From positions 57,116 to 121,115 of the forward strand of contig NZ_ALAP01000098.1 of the NCBI RefSeq assembly GCF_000280905.1: a DNA stretch of 64,000 nt, in the 5' to 3' direction. The position numbers and the translations under genes are program-made. This document shows, one piece after another, positions 32,314-40,670 of this stretch. The DNA is from Streptomyces sp. AA1529 (GTDB lineage: Bacteria > Actinomycetota > Actinomycetes > Streptomycetales > Streptomycetaceae). Position 1 is the stretch's first letter; every line of letters begins with the position of its first letter. The notes under the pieces were generated by a model. The model saw only the letters and a list, made by a program, of their open reading frames with translations, was not told the DNA's origin and made no database searches.

Positions 32314-33680
32314 TCCACCGCGACTGTCGTTCGGTGACCCAGCCCACGTGCCGCGACCAGTCCGCCGTGGGCGGGGTGCAGCGCCTTGCGGAAGGCCAGC
32401 AGTACCAGCAGCGCGAGCCCGGTGCCGATCAGCGGGGTGAGGAACCCGGCCCCGGCCCCCGCGCGGTCCGCGAGCTGGCCCGCCACTGTCGAGCCGGTCG
32501 CCTGGCCCAGCGCGACCGCCCCGGTCAGCCAGGTGAAGGCCTCGGTCCTGGCACCCGCCGGGACGAGCGACTCGATCAGGGTGAAGCAGGTGATCATGCA
32601 GGGCGCCACGCACAGTCCGGTCAGCATGCCCAGCGCGCCCAGCGCGACCGCCCAGGGGGCGAGCTGCGCGGTCAGCGCCACCAGCGCCGCGGCCGCCACC
32701 AGCGCCGGGTAGGCGGTCAGCAGCCGGGTCTGCGGCCCGCGCTTCCACCGGACCGCGCCCACCGCGACAGCGGCCAGCATGTTGCCCGCGGCGAACACGC
32801 CGTACATCAGCCCGTTGGCGCCCGGCCGGCCGATCGACTCGGTGAACGCGGTGAGCGAGACCTGCATACCGCCGAAGACCATGCCGATGCCCAGCAGCGC
32901 CGCGACGAGCACCCGCGCGCCCGGCGCCGCCAGCGCGGACGGCCGGCCGTCCGCGCCCTGTCCGCGCGCGGTGTCCGCGCCCCGCCCGGCCGGGCGCCCG
33001 GCGGCCGACGGAACCGGCTGCGTGCGGCGCTGCGCGGCGAAGACCAGTCCGCCCACCAGCGAGATGGCCGCCTCGGCTGCGAGCCCCGCGGCCGGATGCA
33101 CCCCGGTGCACAGCGCCGTGGCCAGGACCGGGCCGACCACGAAGGTGAACTCGTCCGTCACCGACTCGAAGGCGGCGGCCGTCGTCATCAGCGGGGATCC
33201 CTGCAGCCGCGACGCCCAGCGGGCCCGCACCATCGGGCTGATCTGCGGAGCGGTCGCACCTGCCGGTACGGCAGCCACGAAGAGCGCCCACAGCGGCGCG
33301 TCCAGGAGGGCCGCGGCGATCAGCGCACCGACGGTGAGGACGTGCAGGAACGCCTGCGGGACCAGGACCGCGCCCTGCCCGAACCTGTCGGCGAGCCTGC
33401 CGCTCTGCGGCGCCAGTACGGCCATGGCGATGCCGGCCGTCGCCGACACCGCGCCGGCCCGGCCGAAGGATCCGGTGGTGTGCTGGACGAGCAGGACGAT
33501 GCTGATGGTGAGCATTGCGTAGGGCTGGCGGGCCAGGAAGCCCGGCAGCAGAAAGGACCAGGCTCCCTCGGTCCGCAGCAGCTGCCCGTATCCGGGGCGC
33601 CGGGAGGAGCGCTTGGAGTGCCGGTTCCCGGTGTTCTCGTCGGTCCGTGCGGTGTCGGTCTCGGTGGCCGGGGATTCCAC
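32310..33680 (-). CDS. MFS transporter, 12-TM, 456 aa
   Basis: Major facilitator with a long charged cytoplasmic N-terminus (VESPATETDTARTDENTGNR) and 12 hydrophobic segments. The loop 2-3 motif is APQSGRLADRFGQG, and a central cytoplasmic loop (about residues 215-255) is Gly/Ala/Arg-rich. Substrate unknown. The GTG at 33680 is chosen because AGAAAGG lies 7 nt upstream. The last bases carry the ruc promoter. I see no adjacent regulator. Confidence 0.87.
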   Translation of the reverse strand: MESPATETDTARTDENTGNRHSKRSSRRPGYGQLLRTEGAWSFLLPGFLARQPYAMLTISIVLLVQHTTGSFGRAGAVSATAGIAMAVLAPQSGRLADRFGQGAVLVPQAFLHVLTVGALIAAALLDAPLWALFVAAVPAGATAPQISPMVRARWASRLQGSPLMTTAAAFESVTDEFTFVVGPVLATALCTGVHPAAGLAAEAAISLVGGLVFAAQRRTQPVPSAAGRPAGRGADTARGQGADGRPSALAAPGARVLVAALLGIGMVFGGMQVSLTAFTESIGRPGANGLMYGVFAAGNMLAAVAVGAVRWKRGPQTRLLTAYPALVAAAALVALTAQLAPWAVALGALGMLTGLCVAPCMITCFTLIESLVPAGARTEAFTWLTGAVALGQATGSTVAGQLADRAGAGAGFLTPLIGTGLALLVLLAFRKALHPAHGGLVAARGLGHRTTVAVD

Positions 33681-34108
33681 GGCCGGGCCTTTCTGCCGCC
33701 TGGTAGCGCGCTCAGGGTGACGCGCCGAGAGCTGTCCTCTCGCGCAGGACCGGGGTAGATACCCGGTCCGGTGCAAGGGTGGGCTTCCGGACCGTGGCCG
33801 CCGAGCGGTCGCGCCAGCTCTGCATCAGGCAGAGTCGGGGTGAATCTTTACCTTGTGAGGATAGCGGCCGGCGGCGGTATTCGGTAACAGGAGGCGCAGA
33901 CCGCGAGCACGCGGCACGGCCTGCGGTCGCCCCCGGCCGCACGACGGCACGGGCCCGCAGCGCCGACCAGCCCCGCAGCAGTGCACCTGCACCGCCCTCG
34001 GTCCGGTGCGCCCGCACCGCTCTCCGTCCGGTGCACCGGCGCTCCCGCACCGTCCCCCGGGGTCCGGCCCGCGACGAGCGGATCGGGCCCCGGGGACGGT
34101 GCGGGCCG
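33681..34108. other. 428-bp gene-free region between MFS and antiporter genes
   Basis: No convincing gene on either strand. ACCGGG-N7-CCCGGT lies near 33751-33769 and a CTTTACCTTGTGAGGATAG stretch near 33846-33864 is A/T-rich. GGTGCNCC-type repeats fill 33975-34055. Confidence 0.55.
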
Positions 34109-35659
34109 TCACCGCCGCACCGCTGTGCTCCCTCCGGAGCCCAGCCAGCCGGCGAGCTTGCCGCCGCGGCTGACCGACAGCAGCCGCCGTTCGGCCGCGT
34201 CCCGGACCGGGTCGGTCGTGACGACCAGGAGTTCGTCGCCGTGCCGCAGCACCGTGGAGGGCAGGGGGACGAAGCTCTCGCCGTCCCGCACCACCAGGGT
34301 GACGGCGGCGCCCGGCGGCAGCCGCAGCTCGGTGACCTCGACGCCGTGCATCCGGGAGGACGGGGGGATGGCCACGGACAGCAGATGCCCGCGCAGCCGC
34401 TCCAGGGGCGCGGACTCGATGTCGAGGTCGGCGGCCTCGTCCGGCTCGTTCAGCCGCAGTTTCCGCGCCAGCCAGGGCAGGGTGGGTCCCTGGAGGACGG
34501 TGAAGACGACCACCAGCACGAACACGATGTTGAAGATCCGCTGGCTGCCCTTGACCTCGGCGACCATCGGGATGGTCGCCAGCACGATGGGCACGGCCCC
34601 CCGCAGTCCGGCCCAGGTGAGCAGCACCTTGTCCTGCCAGGGCAGCCGGAAGCGGTCCAGGCACAGGAAGACGGACAGCGGCCGGGCGACCAGGGTCAGG
34701 GCCAGTCCGATCAGCACGGCGGGCCAGAAGTCCTTCCACAGCTGGTGCGGGGTCACCAGGAGACCGAGCAGGACGAAGAGGCCGATCTGCGCCATCCAGG
34801 CCACTCCGTCGGCGAAACCCCGCACGGCGGGCCGGTGCGGCAGCTTGCCGTTGCCCAAGATCAGCGCGGCCACGTAGACGGACAGGAAGCCGGATCCGTG
34901 CGCCATGGCGCCGCCCGCGTACGCCAGGAAGCACAGGGCCAGCACGGCGATGGGGTAGAGGCCGGAGGCGGGCAGCGCCACGTGGCGCATGCCGAGTTCG
35001 CCGAGTTTGCCGACGATCAGTCCCACCACCAGCCCGATGCCGAGCTCCAGGATGATCTGCCCCAGCAGGAAGTACCAGGTGTGGTGCTCGGAACCGAACG
35101 AGGAGAAGGTGACGACCAGCAGCACGACGGGGGCGTCGTTGAAGCCGGATTCGGCTTCCAGGATGCCGGTGAGCCGCTTGGGCAGCGGCACTCTGCGCAG
35201 TACGGAGAAGACCGCGGCGGCGTCCGTGGAGGAGACGACGGCGCCCATCAGGAGGGATGCCTGCCACTCGAGGCCGACCAGGTAGTGCGCGGCCAGGGCG
35301 GTGACGGTCACGCTGACGGCCACGCCGAACGTCGAGAGCACGGCGGCTGCGGGCACGGCCGGCCGGATGTCGCGCCACTTCGTACCGAGTCCGCCCTCGG
35401 CGAGGATCACCACGAGGGCGGCGTATCCCAGGGTTTGGGTCAGCGCGACGTCGGAGAAGCCGAAGCCGATGCCGTCCTGCCCTATGGCGATGCCTATCCC
35501 GAGGTAGACCAGCAGGCTGGGCAGCCCGCTGCGGGAGGAGAGCCGGACAGCGGCGATGGCGACGAGCAGGACGAGGGCGCTGAAGAGCAGGAGCTGGTTG
35601 AGGCTGTGGACGGTCAGGGCACGGGTCCTCTCTGGCCGGGGCTCTCTCCTTGAGTGCAC
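34109..35659 (-). CDS. Potassium/proton-type antiporter with TrkA-C domain (CPA1, CvrA/NhaP2-like)
   Basis: 516 aa with about 12 membrane segments. The CPA motif SSTDAAAVFSVLRR and the ion-binding ESGFNDAPVVLL segment are present. The C-terminal cytoplasmic domain (VEVTELRLPPGAAVTLVVRDG, then LRHGDELLVVTTD) is a TrkA-C/RCK_C nucleotide-sensing domain, as in K+/H+ antiporter subunits. The GTG at 35659 has GGAG 10 nt upstream. A CTG start nearer the first membrane segment is possible. It probably exports K+ or Na+ in exchange for protons. Upstream are four 11-bp direct repeats. Confidence 0.88.
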   Translation of the reverse strand: MHSRREPRPERTRALTVHSLNQLLLFSALVLLVAIAAVRLSSRSGLPSLLVYLGIGIAIGQDGIGFGFSDVALTQTLGYAALVVILAEGGLGTKWRDIRPAVPAAAVLSTFGVAVSVTVTALAAHYLVGLEWQASLLMGAVVSSTDAAAVFSVLRRVPLPKRLTGILEAESGFNDAPVVLLVVTFSSFGSEHHTWYFLLGQIILELGIGLVVGLIVGKLGELGMRHVALPASGLYPIAVLALCFLAYAGGAMAHGSGFLSVYVAALILGNGKLPHRPAVRGFADGVAWMAQIGLFVLLGLLVTPHQLWKDFWPAVLIGLALTLVARPLSVFLCLDRFRLPWQDKVLLTWAGLRGAVPIVLATIPMVAEVKGSQRIFNIVFVLVVVFTVLQGPTLPWLARKLRLNEPDEAADLDIESAPLERLRGHLLSVAIPPSSRMHGVEVTELRLPPGAAVTLVVRDGESFVPLPSTVLRHGDELLVVTTDPVRDAAERRLLSVSRGGKLAGWLGSGGSTAVRR

Positions 35660-35727
35660 GAGTCGGGTGCTCCGGACGCGGGGAATCGGCGCCGGGGCGG
35701 GGTTCCTTGAGTGGACGAGCGGGTGCG
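35647..35727. repeat. Direct repeat pair TCCTTGAGTGNACGAG...
   Basis: About 23 nt at 35647-35670 recur at 35704-35727 with one mismatch and one deletion. The first copy covers the antiporter start codon, suggesting a small local duplication of the translation start region. Confidence 0.55.
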
Positions 35728-35734
35728 CGCGATG

Positions 35735-35778
35735 GTTCTGACGGCCTCCTGACGCTTTCCTGACGTGTTCTTAACGCC
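35735..35778. promoter_or_regulatory. Four tandem 11-bp direct repeats, consensus TTCYTGACGNN
   Basis: Units GTTCTGACGGC, CTCCTGACGCT, TTCCTGACGTG and TTCTTAACGCC follow without gaps. An 11-bp phase is the hallmark of winged-helix OmpR/PhoB-family binding sites, including Streptomyces PhoP boxes. They lie upstream of the antiporter and about 220 bp before the acylase gene. Confidence 0.6.
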
Positions 35779-35996
35779 TCGACCATGGCGGGGCCACTGC
35801 TCCCGGACCGATGTCCGGCAGCGGCTAGTTCGTTTGGGTAGCTAACAATTTACCATTACTTGAATATGCCCCGGCGGGAATCTGCTGAGGGTGACTCGCT
35901 GTCCGGGCGCGCGGACGGTCGGCCTATGGTTGCTCCGTACGGACCGGGCCCGTCCGGTCCCTCGTAACGGTCCACCCTGCCCCGCTAAGGACAGCG
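35779..35996. other. Remainder of the antiporter/acylase divergent region
   Basis: Contains an A/T-rich tract around 35836-35870 (GGTAGCTAACAATTTACC and neighbours), likely promoter DNA for the acylase. No gene. Confidence 0.5.
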
Positions 35997-38840
35997 ATGC
36001 CCGCCAAGAAGACCTCGCGACGCGCCCGCCTCATCGTGATCGTCGTCGTGCTGCTGCTGGTGGCCGGCGTCGGCGGCAGCACCTACTGGGGCATCAGCAC
36101 CGTCCGCGACTCCTTCCCCCAGACCACCGGTTCGCTCAAACTCAAGGGTCTGGCCGCACCGGTGAGCGTCAAACGGGACGGCAGCGGCATCCCGCAGATC
36201 TACGCGGACAACGCGAAGGACCTCTTCCTGGCGCAGGGCTACGTCCAGGCGCAGGACCGCTTCTGGGAGATGGACGTACGCCGCCACATGACCTCCGGGC
36301 GGCTCTCGGAGATGTTCGGCGACGGACAGGTGGAGACGGACGCCTTCCTGCGCACCCTGGGCTGGCGCCGGGTGGCGGAGAAGGAGTACAAGCAACTCCC
36401 CGAGGAGACCAGGGACTACCTCAAGGCGTACTCCGCCGGGGTCAACGCCTACCTCAAGGACCACAAGGGCTCCGCGCTCTCCGTGGAGTACGCGGCGCTG
36501 GACCTGGCGGGCGAGGACTACCAGCCCGCCGACTGGAGCCCGGTCGACTCGGTCGCCTGGCTCAAGGCGATGGCCTGGGACCTGCGGGGCAACATGTCGG
36601 ACGAGGTCGACCGGGCGCTGATGACCGGCCGCCTGGACAAGGACCAGATCGAGGACCTGTACCCGGAGTACCCCGTCGACCGGAACAAGCCGATCGTGGG
36701 CCAGGGATCGGTCGACCCCGCCACCAAGAAGTTCGACCCGAAGGCCGAGGGCGGCGAGGCCGGATCGGATACCGGCACCGGCAACGGCACCGGGACGGGC
36801 ACGGGCAACGGGACGGGCACGGGATCCGGGACGGGCGCCGGAGACACCGGGCAGCCCGCTGCGGGCACCGGCGGCGGCACGGGGACTCCCGGGGCCTCCG
36901 ATAGCACCCAGGGGGCCGGCGAGGCGGCTGAGGGTGCCACCACGCAGATGGGTGCGGTGGCCGACAAGCTGGACGAGATCCCCGGTCTGCTCGGGCCGAA
37001 CGGCAGCGGCATCGGGTCCAACTCCTGGGTGGTGTCCGGCAAGTACACGACCACCGGCAAGCCGCTGCTGGCCAACGACCCGCACCTGGCGCCGCAACTG
37101 CCCTCCGTCTGGTACCAGATGGGCCTGCACTGCCGCTCGCTGGACAAGTCCTGCCCCTACGACGTCTCCGGCTTCACCTTCTCCGGCATGCCCGGCGTCG
37201 TCATCGGCCACAACCAGCACATCTCCTGGGGCATGACCAACCTCGGCGCCGACGTGACCGACCTCTACCTGGAGAAGGTCCGCGACGGGAAGTACCTCTA
37301 CGACGGCAAGGAGGTCCCGTACCGTACCCGTGAGGAGACCATCAAGGTCGCCGGCGGCAAGGACCGGACCATCACCGTCCGCGAGACGAACAACGGCCCG
37401 ATCGTCTCGGACCGCAACAAGGAACTGCGCAAGGTCGGCGACACGGCCCCCGTGGGCAACGCGGCGCCCGACCGCGGCGACGGCTACGCGATCTCCCTGC
37501 GATGGACCGCGCTGGAGCCCTCCAAGACCATGGACGCGGTCTTCAAGCTCAACCGGGCCGCCGACTTCTCCGACTTCCGCGCGGCGGCCCGCGAGTTCGC
37601 CGTCCCCTCGCAGAACCTCATCTACGCCGACACCAAGGGCAACATCGGGTACCAGGCCCCCGGCAGCATCCCGGTGCGCGGCAAGGGCGACGGGCGCTAC
37701 CCGGCGCCCGGCTGGGATCCCCGCTACCGCTGGAAGGGATACATCCCCCAGCGCGCCCTGCCGTGGGAGTACAACCCCGAGCGCGGCTACATCGTGACCG
37801 CCAACCAGGCCGTCGTGGACCGCGAGAAGTACCCGTACCTGCTCACCGACGACTGGGGCTACGGCGCGCGCAGCCAGCGGATCGACGACCTCGTCCAGTC
37901 GAAGATCAAGGACGGCGGGAAGATCTCCATGGACGACATGGAGACGATGCAGATGGACAACAGCAGCGAGATCGCCAAGCTGCTGGTGCCCTACCTGCTG
38001 AAGATCGAGGTCCGCGACAAGTACGTCCGGAACGCGCAGAAGCTGCTGGAGGGCTGGGACTACACCCAGGACTCCGACTCGGCGCCCGCCGCCTACTTCA
38101 ACGCCGTCTGGCGCAACCTCCTCAAGCTGGCCTTCGGCGACAAGCTCCCCAAGGCACTGCGCGTCAAGGGCGACTGCCTGTACGTCGCACCTTCCGACGA
38201 CTCCGGCCCGGTGGACGACCTGAACGGCAACCAGCGGCTGGTGCGCGAGTGCGGGCAGCGCTCGGCGGACTCCGCGCAGCCCGACGGCGGGGACCGTTGG
38301 TTCGAGGTCGTGCGCAAGCTGCTCAAGCAGCCGGACAGCGAGTGGTGGAAGACCCGCGACACCTCGGTGCGCAAGGGCGACAGGAACCGCGACGACCTGC
38401 TGGCGCACGCCATGAAGGACGCGCGCTGGGAGCTCACCTCCAAGCTCGGCAAGGACATCGACACCTGGAGCTGGGGCAGGCTGCACCGGCTGATGCTGAA
38501 GAACCAGACGATCGGCACCAGCGGCCCCGGATTCATGCAGTGGCTCCTCAACCGCGGCCCCTGGGACCTGGGCGGCGGTGAGGCGGCCGTCAACGCCACC
38601 GGCTGGAACGCGGCCGGCGGATACGACGTGATCTGGGTGCCGTCGATGCGGATGGTCGTCGACATGGGCGACCTGGACAACTCGCGGTGGATCAACCTCA
38701 CCGGTGCCTCCGGGCACGCCTACAACGCGCACTACACCGACCAGACCGACAAGTGGGCCAAGGGCGAGTTCCTCAAGTGGCCCTACAGCGAGAAGGCGGT
38801 CGACAAGGCGACCGAGGACCAGATGGCGCTCACGCCCTGA
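35997..38840 (+). CDS. Penicillin acylase family Ntn-hydrolase, 947 aa
   Basis: Secreted or membrane-anchored amidase of the penicillin G acylase/AHL acylase family. The N-terminal anchor or signal is LIVIVVVLLLVAGVGGSTYWG. The alpha-chain region includes GIPQIYADNAKDLFLAQGYVQAQDRFWEMD. The precursor would be cut before Ser341 in GIGSNSWVVSG, freeing Ser as N-terminal nucleophile; ANDPHLAPQLPS follows. Asn for the oxyanion hole is expected later in the beta chain. The linker contains a Thr/Gly/Asn low-complexity insert (about residues 256-303). Substrate unknown (acyl amides). The ATG at 35997 follows AAGGACAG. Confidence 0.9.
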   Translation: MPAKKTSRRARLIVIVVVLLLVAGVGGSTYWGISTVRDSFPQTTGSLKLKGLAAPVSVKRDGSGIPQIYADNAKDLFLAQGYVQAQDRFWEMDVRRHMTSGRLSEMFGDGQVETDAFLRTLGWRRVAEKEYKQLPEETRDYLKAYSAGVNAYLKDHKGSALSVEYAALDLAGEDYQPADWSPVDSVAWLKAMAWDLRGNMSDEVDRALMTGRLDKDQIEDLYPEYPVDRNKPIVGQGSVDPATKKFDPKAEGGEAGSDTGTGNGTGTGTGNGTGTGSGTGAGDTGQPAAGTGGGTGTPGASDSTQGAGEAAEGATTQMGAVADKLDEIPGLLGPNGSGIGSNSWVVSGKYTTTGKPLLANDPHLAPQLPSVWYQMGLHCRSLDKSCPYDVSGFTFSGMPGVVIGHNQHISWGMTNLGADVTDLYLEKVRDGKYLYDGKEVPYRTREETIKVAGGKDRTITVRETNNGPIVSDRNKELRKVGDTAPVGNAAPDRGDGYAISLRWTALEPSKTMDAVFKLNRAADFSDFRAAAREFAVPSQNLIYADTKGNIGYQAPGSIPVRGKGDGRYPAPGWDPRYRWKGYIPQRALPWEYNPERGYIVTANQAVVDREKYPYLLTDDWGYGARSQRIDDLVQSKIKDGGKISMDDMETMQMDNSSEIAKLLVPYLLKIEVRDKYVRNAQKLLEGWDYTQDSDSAPAAYFNAVWRNLLKLAFGDKLPKALRVKGDCLYVAPSDDSGPVDDLNGNQRLVRECGQRSADSAQPDGGDRWFEVVRKLLKQPDSEWWKTRDTSVRKGDRNRDDLLAHAMKDARWELTSKLGKDIDTWSWGRLHRLMLKNQTIGTSGPGFMQWLLNRGPWDLGGGEAAVNATGWNAAGGYDVIWVPSMRMVVDMGDLDNSRWINLTGASGHAYNAHYTDQTDKWAKGEFLKWPYSEKAVDKATEDQMALTP

Positions 38841-38845
38841 CGTGT

Positions 38846-38894
38846 GCACGACGGTGGCCCGGCACGTACCGCTTGTGCCGGGCCACCGTCGTGC
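38846..38894. terminator. 20-bp perfect hairpin terminator
   Basis: Arms at 38846-38865 and 38875-38894 are perfectly complementary over 20 bp with a 9-nt loop, directly after the acylase stop and before the convergent cyclo-ligase gene. Confidence 0.85.
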
Positions 38895-38937
38895 GGTCGG
38901 CGCGGTCGGCGCGGTCGGCGCGGTCGGCGCGGTCGGA
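38893..38937. repeat. Five tandem copies of GCGGTCGGC
   Basis: Four perfect 9-bp units and a fifth with one mismatch. The repeat begins inside the terminator's right arm. Slippage-generated minisatellite in non-coding DNA. Confidence 0.85.
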
Positions 38938-39044
38938 GGGGCCGGCGCCGCGCAAGTGGCCGACGGCGCGCCGGCCCCGCCCGGTCCGTCCGGCGCACCC
39001 GGGTCGGTCGGCCCGGGCCGGTCGCCGACGGTGGGGTGGCCCCG

Positions 39045-39659
39045 TCAGCCTTCCGTGGCCTGGAAGTGGTGCACGCCGCTCGGGGTCACGGCTGTCGGCA
39101 CCCGCCGGTCGTGCTCCTCGCCGTCGATACGGTCGACCAGTTCGCCGTCGTACAGCAGCACCGCGCACACCGGCTGCGCGCCGCGGGCCGCCAGCCGGGC
39201 GAGCACCCTGTCGTAGCACCCCGCGCCCCGCCCCAGCCGCAGTCCGCCCCGGTCCACGGCCAGCCCCGGCAGCAGGACCGCGTCGGCCTGTGCGACCGCT
39301 TCGGGGCCGAGCCGCGGTCCGGACGGCTCCCGCAGTCCGCGCCCGGCCGGGACGAGCGTCCCGGGGCCTTCGTGGACCGCCCAGTCGAGGTCGTCGTCCT
39401 CGCGCAGCACCGGCAGCAGCACGCGCACACCGCGTTCGCGCAGTGCCTCCAGCAGCGGACCGGTGCCCGGCTCGCTGCCCACCGACGCGTATGCGGCGAC
39501 GGTCGCGGCAGCAGGAAGGCCGGGCAGCTCCAGTACCTGCCGGGCCAGCGCGTGCGCGGCCGCATCCAGGTCACCGGGGGTCAAGGTTTTCCTCACCCGC
39601 AGGACAGCCCGGCGCAATGCGCGCTTACTACTGTCACCGACGGTCTCCGGGTCGCCCAT
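39045..39659 (-). CDS. 5-formyltetrahydrofolate cyclo-ligase
   Basis: 204-aa ATP-dependent enzyme converting 5-formyl-THF to 5,10-methenyl-THF. The family pattern is visible: SKRALRRAVLRVRKTL at the N-terminus, VAAYASVGSEPGTGPLLEAL, a DLDWAVHEG segment, and the C-terminal ATP/substrate loop LLPGLAVDRGGLRLGRGAGCYDRVLA. It is divergent from galU, the same arrangement as Rv0992c/Rv0993 in M. tuberculosis as I recall. Confidence 0.93.
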   Translation of the reverse strand: MGDPETVGDSSKRALRRAVLRVRKTLTPGDLDAAAHALARQVLELPGLPAAATVAAYASVGSEPGTGPLLEALRERGVRVLLPVLREDDDLDWAVHEGPGTLVPAGRGLREPSGPRLGPEAVAQADAVLLPGLAVDRGGLRLGRGAGCYDRVLARLAARGAQPVCAVLLYDGELVDRIDGEEHDRRVPTAVTPSGVHHFQATEG

Positions 39660-39684
39660 GGAGCGTCCTTTCCTTCCGCGCGTG

Positions 39685-39720
39685 AAACGCAACAAACCCA
39701 ACAAACGCGATAAACGCCGT
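39685..39720. promoter_or_regulatory. Four 9-bp phased AAAC repeats in the cyclo-ligase/galU divergent region
   Basis: AAACGCAAC, AAACCCAAC, AAACGCGAT and AAACGCCGT follow each other exactly every 9 bp between the two divergent starts. Could be a regulator site or a slippage remnant. Confidence 0.5.
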
Positions 39721-39764
39721 GGACGCTTATCTTTCCCATCAAGTGACCGGTTATGGTGCGGGAC

Positions 39765-40667
39765 ATGACTACTCCCCGCTCACGGATCACCAAGGCAGTC
39801 ATCCCCGCCGCCGGCCTGGGCACGCGCTTCCTGCCCGCGACAAAGGCCACACCCAAGGAGATGCTCCCGGTCGTCGACAAGCCCGCGATCCAGTATGTGG
39901 TCGAGGAGGCCGTCACGGCCGGTCTCTCGGACGTGCTCATGGTCACCGGACGCAACAAGCGGCCCCTCGAGGACCACTTCGACCGCAATTACGAACTGGA
40001 GCAGGTCCTGCGGGACAAGGGTGACGACGGGAAGCTCGCCCGGGTGCAGGAGTCCAGCGACCTGGCCACCATGCACTACGTCCGCCAGGGCGACCCGCGC
40101 GGCCTGGGCCACGCCATCCTGTGCGCAGCCCCGCACGTGGGGGACCAGCCCTTCGCCGTCCTCCTCGGCGACGACCTGATCGACCCCCGCGACCCCCTGC
40201 TCGCGCGGATGATCGAGGTGCAGGAGGAGCGCGGCGGCAGCGTGGTGGCGCTCATGGAGGTCGATCCCGGCAGCATCCACCTGTACGGCGCCGCGGCGGC
40301 CGCCGCCACCTCCGACCGGGACGTGGTCCGGGTCTCGGACCTGGTGGAGAAGCCCCCGGTGCAGGAGGCGCCCAGCAACCTGGCCATCATCGGCCGCTAT
40401 GTGCTGGACCCGGCCGTCTTCGAGGTGCTCGGCAAGACCGAGCCCGGCAGAGGCGGCGAGATCCAGCTCACCGACGCGTTGCAGACCCTCTCCAGCGACG
40501 AGTCGGTGGGCGGTCCGGTGCACGGAGTCGTCTTCGACGGGCGCCGCTACGACACCGGGGACCGGGCGGACTACCTGCGTGCCATTGTCCGGCTCGCGTG
40601 CGAACGTGAGGACCTGGGCCCGGAGTTCCGGGAGTGGCTGCGTGGATACGTCACCGAGGAGATGTGA
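39765..40667 (+). CDS. galU: UTP--glucose-1-phosphate uridylyltransferase
   Basis: 300-aa nucleotidyltransferase making UDP-glucose. The N-terminal signature KAVIPAAGLGTRFLPATKATPKEMLPVVDKPAIQYVVEEAV is complete across about 40 residues; the core is GLGTRFLPATKATPKEM. Later landmarks are GLGHAILCAAP, VLLGDDLID and GEIQLTDALQTL. I prefer the ATG at 39765, close to the fold; an ATG at 39753 is also open. Three bases separate it from moeA, so the two genes are co-translated. First gene of galU-moeA-moaC-mog-rimJ-sepX. Confidence 0.94.
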   Translation: MTTPRSRITKAVIPAAGLGTRFLPATKATPKEMLPVVDKPAIQYVVEEAVTAGLSDVLMVTGRNKRPLEDHFDRNYELEQVLRDKGDDGKLARVQESSDLATMHYVRQGDPRGLGHAILCAAPHVGDQPFAVLLGDDLIDPRDPLLARMIEVQEERGGSVVALMEVDPGSIHLYGAAAAAATSDRDVVRVSDLVEKPPVQEAPSNLAIIGRYVLDPAVFEVLGKTEPGRGGEIQLTDALQTLSSDESVGGPVHGVVFDGRRYDTGDRADYLRAIVRLACEREDLGPEFREWLRGYVTEEM

Positions 40668-40670
40668 GTC

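Noticed and set aside
35985..38849. 954-codon minus-strand frame opposite the penicillin acylase
   Set aside because: Mirror of the acylase codon structure (Val/Leu/Gly/Arg-rich), no ribosome site and no homologous motif.
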